The position numbers were made by a program, and so were the translations under genes. The notes under the pieces were generated by a model. It was not told the origin of the DNA, did no database searches, and saw nothing but the letters and a program-made list of their open reading frames with translations. Below are positions 5,880-6,740 of a stretch of 6,740 bases of DNA, piece by piece. Where the stretch lies: positions 6,538 to 13,277 of the forward strand of contig PMLO01000103.1 in assembly GCA_003158895.1 (NCBI GenBank). The letters run 5' to 3'. This DNA is from Propionibacteriaceae bacterium. Lineage in GTDB: Bacteria; Actinomycetota; Actinomycetes; Propionibacteriales; Propionibacteriaceae. Numbering within the stretch: position 1 is the stretch's first letter; each line of letters begins with the position of its first letter.

Positions 5880-6368
5880 GTGGCCATCCCGGACTTCGTG
5901 GTCGCCCTGCGCGGCAAGATCGGTACGGCGCCGCTGTGGCTCTCCGGCGTGACCGCCGTCGTCGTCAGGGACGACCAGCTCCTGCTCGTACGTCGCGCTG
6001 ACAACGGCGCCTGGACGCCCGTCACCGGGATCATCGACCCGGGCGAGCAGCCGGCCGATGCTGGCATGCGTGAGGTGGCGGAGGAGGCCGGCGTACGGGT
6101 CGTGCCCGAGCGCCTCGCCGAGGTGGGTGTGACCGACGTGGTGGTCTATCCGAACGGTGACCAGTCGCAGTACCTCGATCTCACGTTCCGGATGCGCTGG
6201 GTCGACGGTGACCCGTACCCGGCGGACGGCGAGAACACCGAGGCCCGCTGGTTCCCGCTCGACGCGTTGCCGCCGATGTCGGCCGAGATGACCGGGCGGA
6301 TCGACGCGGCCCTGTCCGATGGGGCGGCCGCGGGGTTCCGCTTCTCCGAAGGCCCGCTCGAGACCTAG
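5880..6368 (+). CDS. Nudix hydrolase
   Basis: This 162-residue soluble enzyme is predicted to hydrolyse a nucleoside diphosphate linked to another moiety, using Mg2+ or Mn2+. It has a perfect 23-residue Nudix box at 50-72 (G-x5-E-x7-REVAEEAGV), with the metal-binding REVAEE core at 64-69. The preceding strands SGVTAVVVRDDQLLLVRRAD (22-41) and the following EARWFPLDALPPMSAEM segment are typical of small single-domain members. The substrate (8-oxo-dGTP, ADP-ribose, other) cannot be assigned from these features. The GTG at 5880 starts 4 bases after the metG stop with no good ribosome site, so translation is probably coupled to metG. The stop codon overlaps the end of the convergent gene on the other strand. 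Family assignment is certain; specificity is open. Confidence 0.95.
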   Translation: MAIPDFVVALRGKIGTAPLWLSGVTAVVVRDDQLLLVRRADNGAWTPVTGIIDPGEQPADAGMREVAEEAGVRVVPERLAEVGVTDVVVYPNGDQSQYLDLTFRMRWVDGDPYPADGENTEARWFPLDALPPMSAEMTGRIDAALSDGAAAGFRFSEGPLET

Positions 6369-6740
6369 ACCTGCTGAGCCAGCCAGGAGGCGTACGAGAT
6401 CAGGACGCTCTTGTACGGGCTCTCGCCGTTCGGCTTCGACGTACGGTTCACGATCACCAGACGGCCGTGGTGCACGAAGCTCACCCACTCGCCGGGAGTC
6501 TCGTTGGTAGTGGGGCAGTACCAGCCCTTCATTGAGCCGAGGTCGACCGCGACGCCCTTCCCGTACGTGGGCAGGCACGTCGTCGTCTGCCGGGTCGTGA
6601 AGAACGGGCTCGTGTCGGGCATGACGAGGATCGTCGCCTCCTGCTCGGCATCCGGGCTCGCGTACAGGCAGCCGAGTCCCGGCCACACCCGGTCCTCCTC
6701 CTGCGCCTGCGCCTCGGTGGTCGGCATCGGCGCCGTCGAC
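6365..6740 (-). CDS. Unrecognised protein, C-terminal part (5' end beyond window), possibly secreted
   Basis: The minus-strand frame is open from the right edge to the TAG at 6365-6367, giving 124 visible residues. An ATG at 6727 exists but has no ribosome site, and the frame continues upstream as S-T-A-P, so I treat the gene as partial. A Ser/Thr/Pro/Gln/Glu linker-like start (STAPMPTTEAQAQEED) leads into a compact, mixed polar-hydrophobic domain with three cysteines (20, 51 and 71 counted from that ATG), several Gly-Trp/Trp-Pro turns and WVSFVHHGRLVIVNRT (81-96). A flexible linker followed by a Cys-containing domain is common in exported actinobacterial proteins or lipoproteins, but the signal peptide, if any, lies outside the window. 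I do not recognise the family. The gene converges on the Nudix gene and their stop codons share bases, leaving no room for a terminator between them. Confidence 0.7.
   Translation of the reverse strand, partial: STAPMPTTEAQAQEEDRVWPGLGCLYASPDAEQEATILVMPDTSPFFTTRQTTTCLPTYGKGVAVDLGSMKGWYCPTTNETPGEWVSFVHHGRLVIVNRTSKPNGESPYKSVLISYASWLAQQV

Noticed and set aside
3734..6067. Very long minus-strand open frame (777 codons) opposite metG
   Set aside because: It is an antisense shadow created by GC-rich codon use. It is Arg/Gly/Ala/Val-rich without motifs, while the plus strand encodes an unmistakable methionyl-tRNA synthetase.

Overview
The window is GC-rich DNA (codon third positions mostly G or C, GTG starts, frequent GTACG/CGTAC words) that looks like an actinobacterial chromosome, possibly a Nocardioidaceae-type organism. 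The taxonomic guess rests on composition and protein style only. No RNA gene, CRISPR array, intact mobile element or phage gene is visible.

Region 1 (1-1573) looks like the worn edge of a cell-surface polysaccharide or glycosylation locus. On the minus strand a multi-spanning membrane protein, resembling actinobacterial polytopic (GT-C-like or polymerase-like) surface-polysaccharide proteins, starts at 1043 and runs off the left edge. Facing away from it on the plus strand is what appears to be only the N-terminal part of a glycosyltransferase-type protein (1121-1390). Running into that from the right, on the minus strand, is a stub with a good ribosome binding site and a typical GT2 first strand (VSIVLATLNEARN). 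Both genes lose recognisable sequence at about 1305-1335, as expected if one deletion fused two convergent glycosyltransferase genes and removed both C-terminal parts.

Region 2 (1574-3700) is a compact regulator-transporter operon on the minus strand: a PadR-family regulator followed, with a 19-base overlap, by a 14-helix DHA2-type MFS exporter. A consensus-like promoter lies so close to the regulator's GTG that the mRNA may be leaderless. Two inverted repeats centred exactly 21 bp apart sit over the promoter and start codon and are good candidate autoregulatory operators.

Region 3 (3701-4090) is about 390 bp with no convincing gene. It separates the divergent efflux operon from the housekeeping genes.

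Region 4 (4091-6368) holds metG (methionyl-tRNA synthetase with one four-cysteine zinc knuckle and a KFSTS signature loop), followed 4 bases later by a Nudix hydrolase with a perfect Nudix box. They probably form one transcript. The C-terminal part of an unrecognised, probably exported protein converges from the right edge, and its stop codon overlaps the Nudix stop codon.

I did not find a clearly new biological system. The most rewarding spots are the collapsed glycosyltransferase pair and the PadR promoter-operator.
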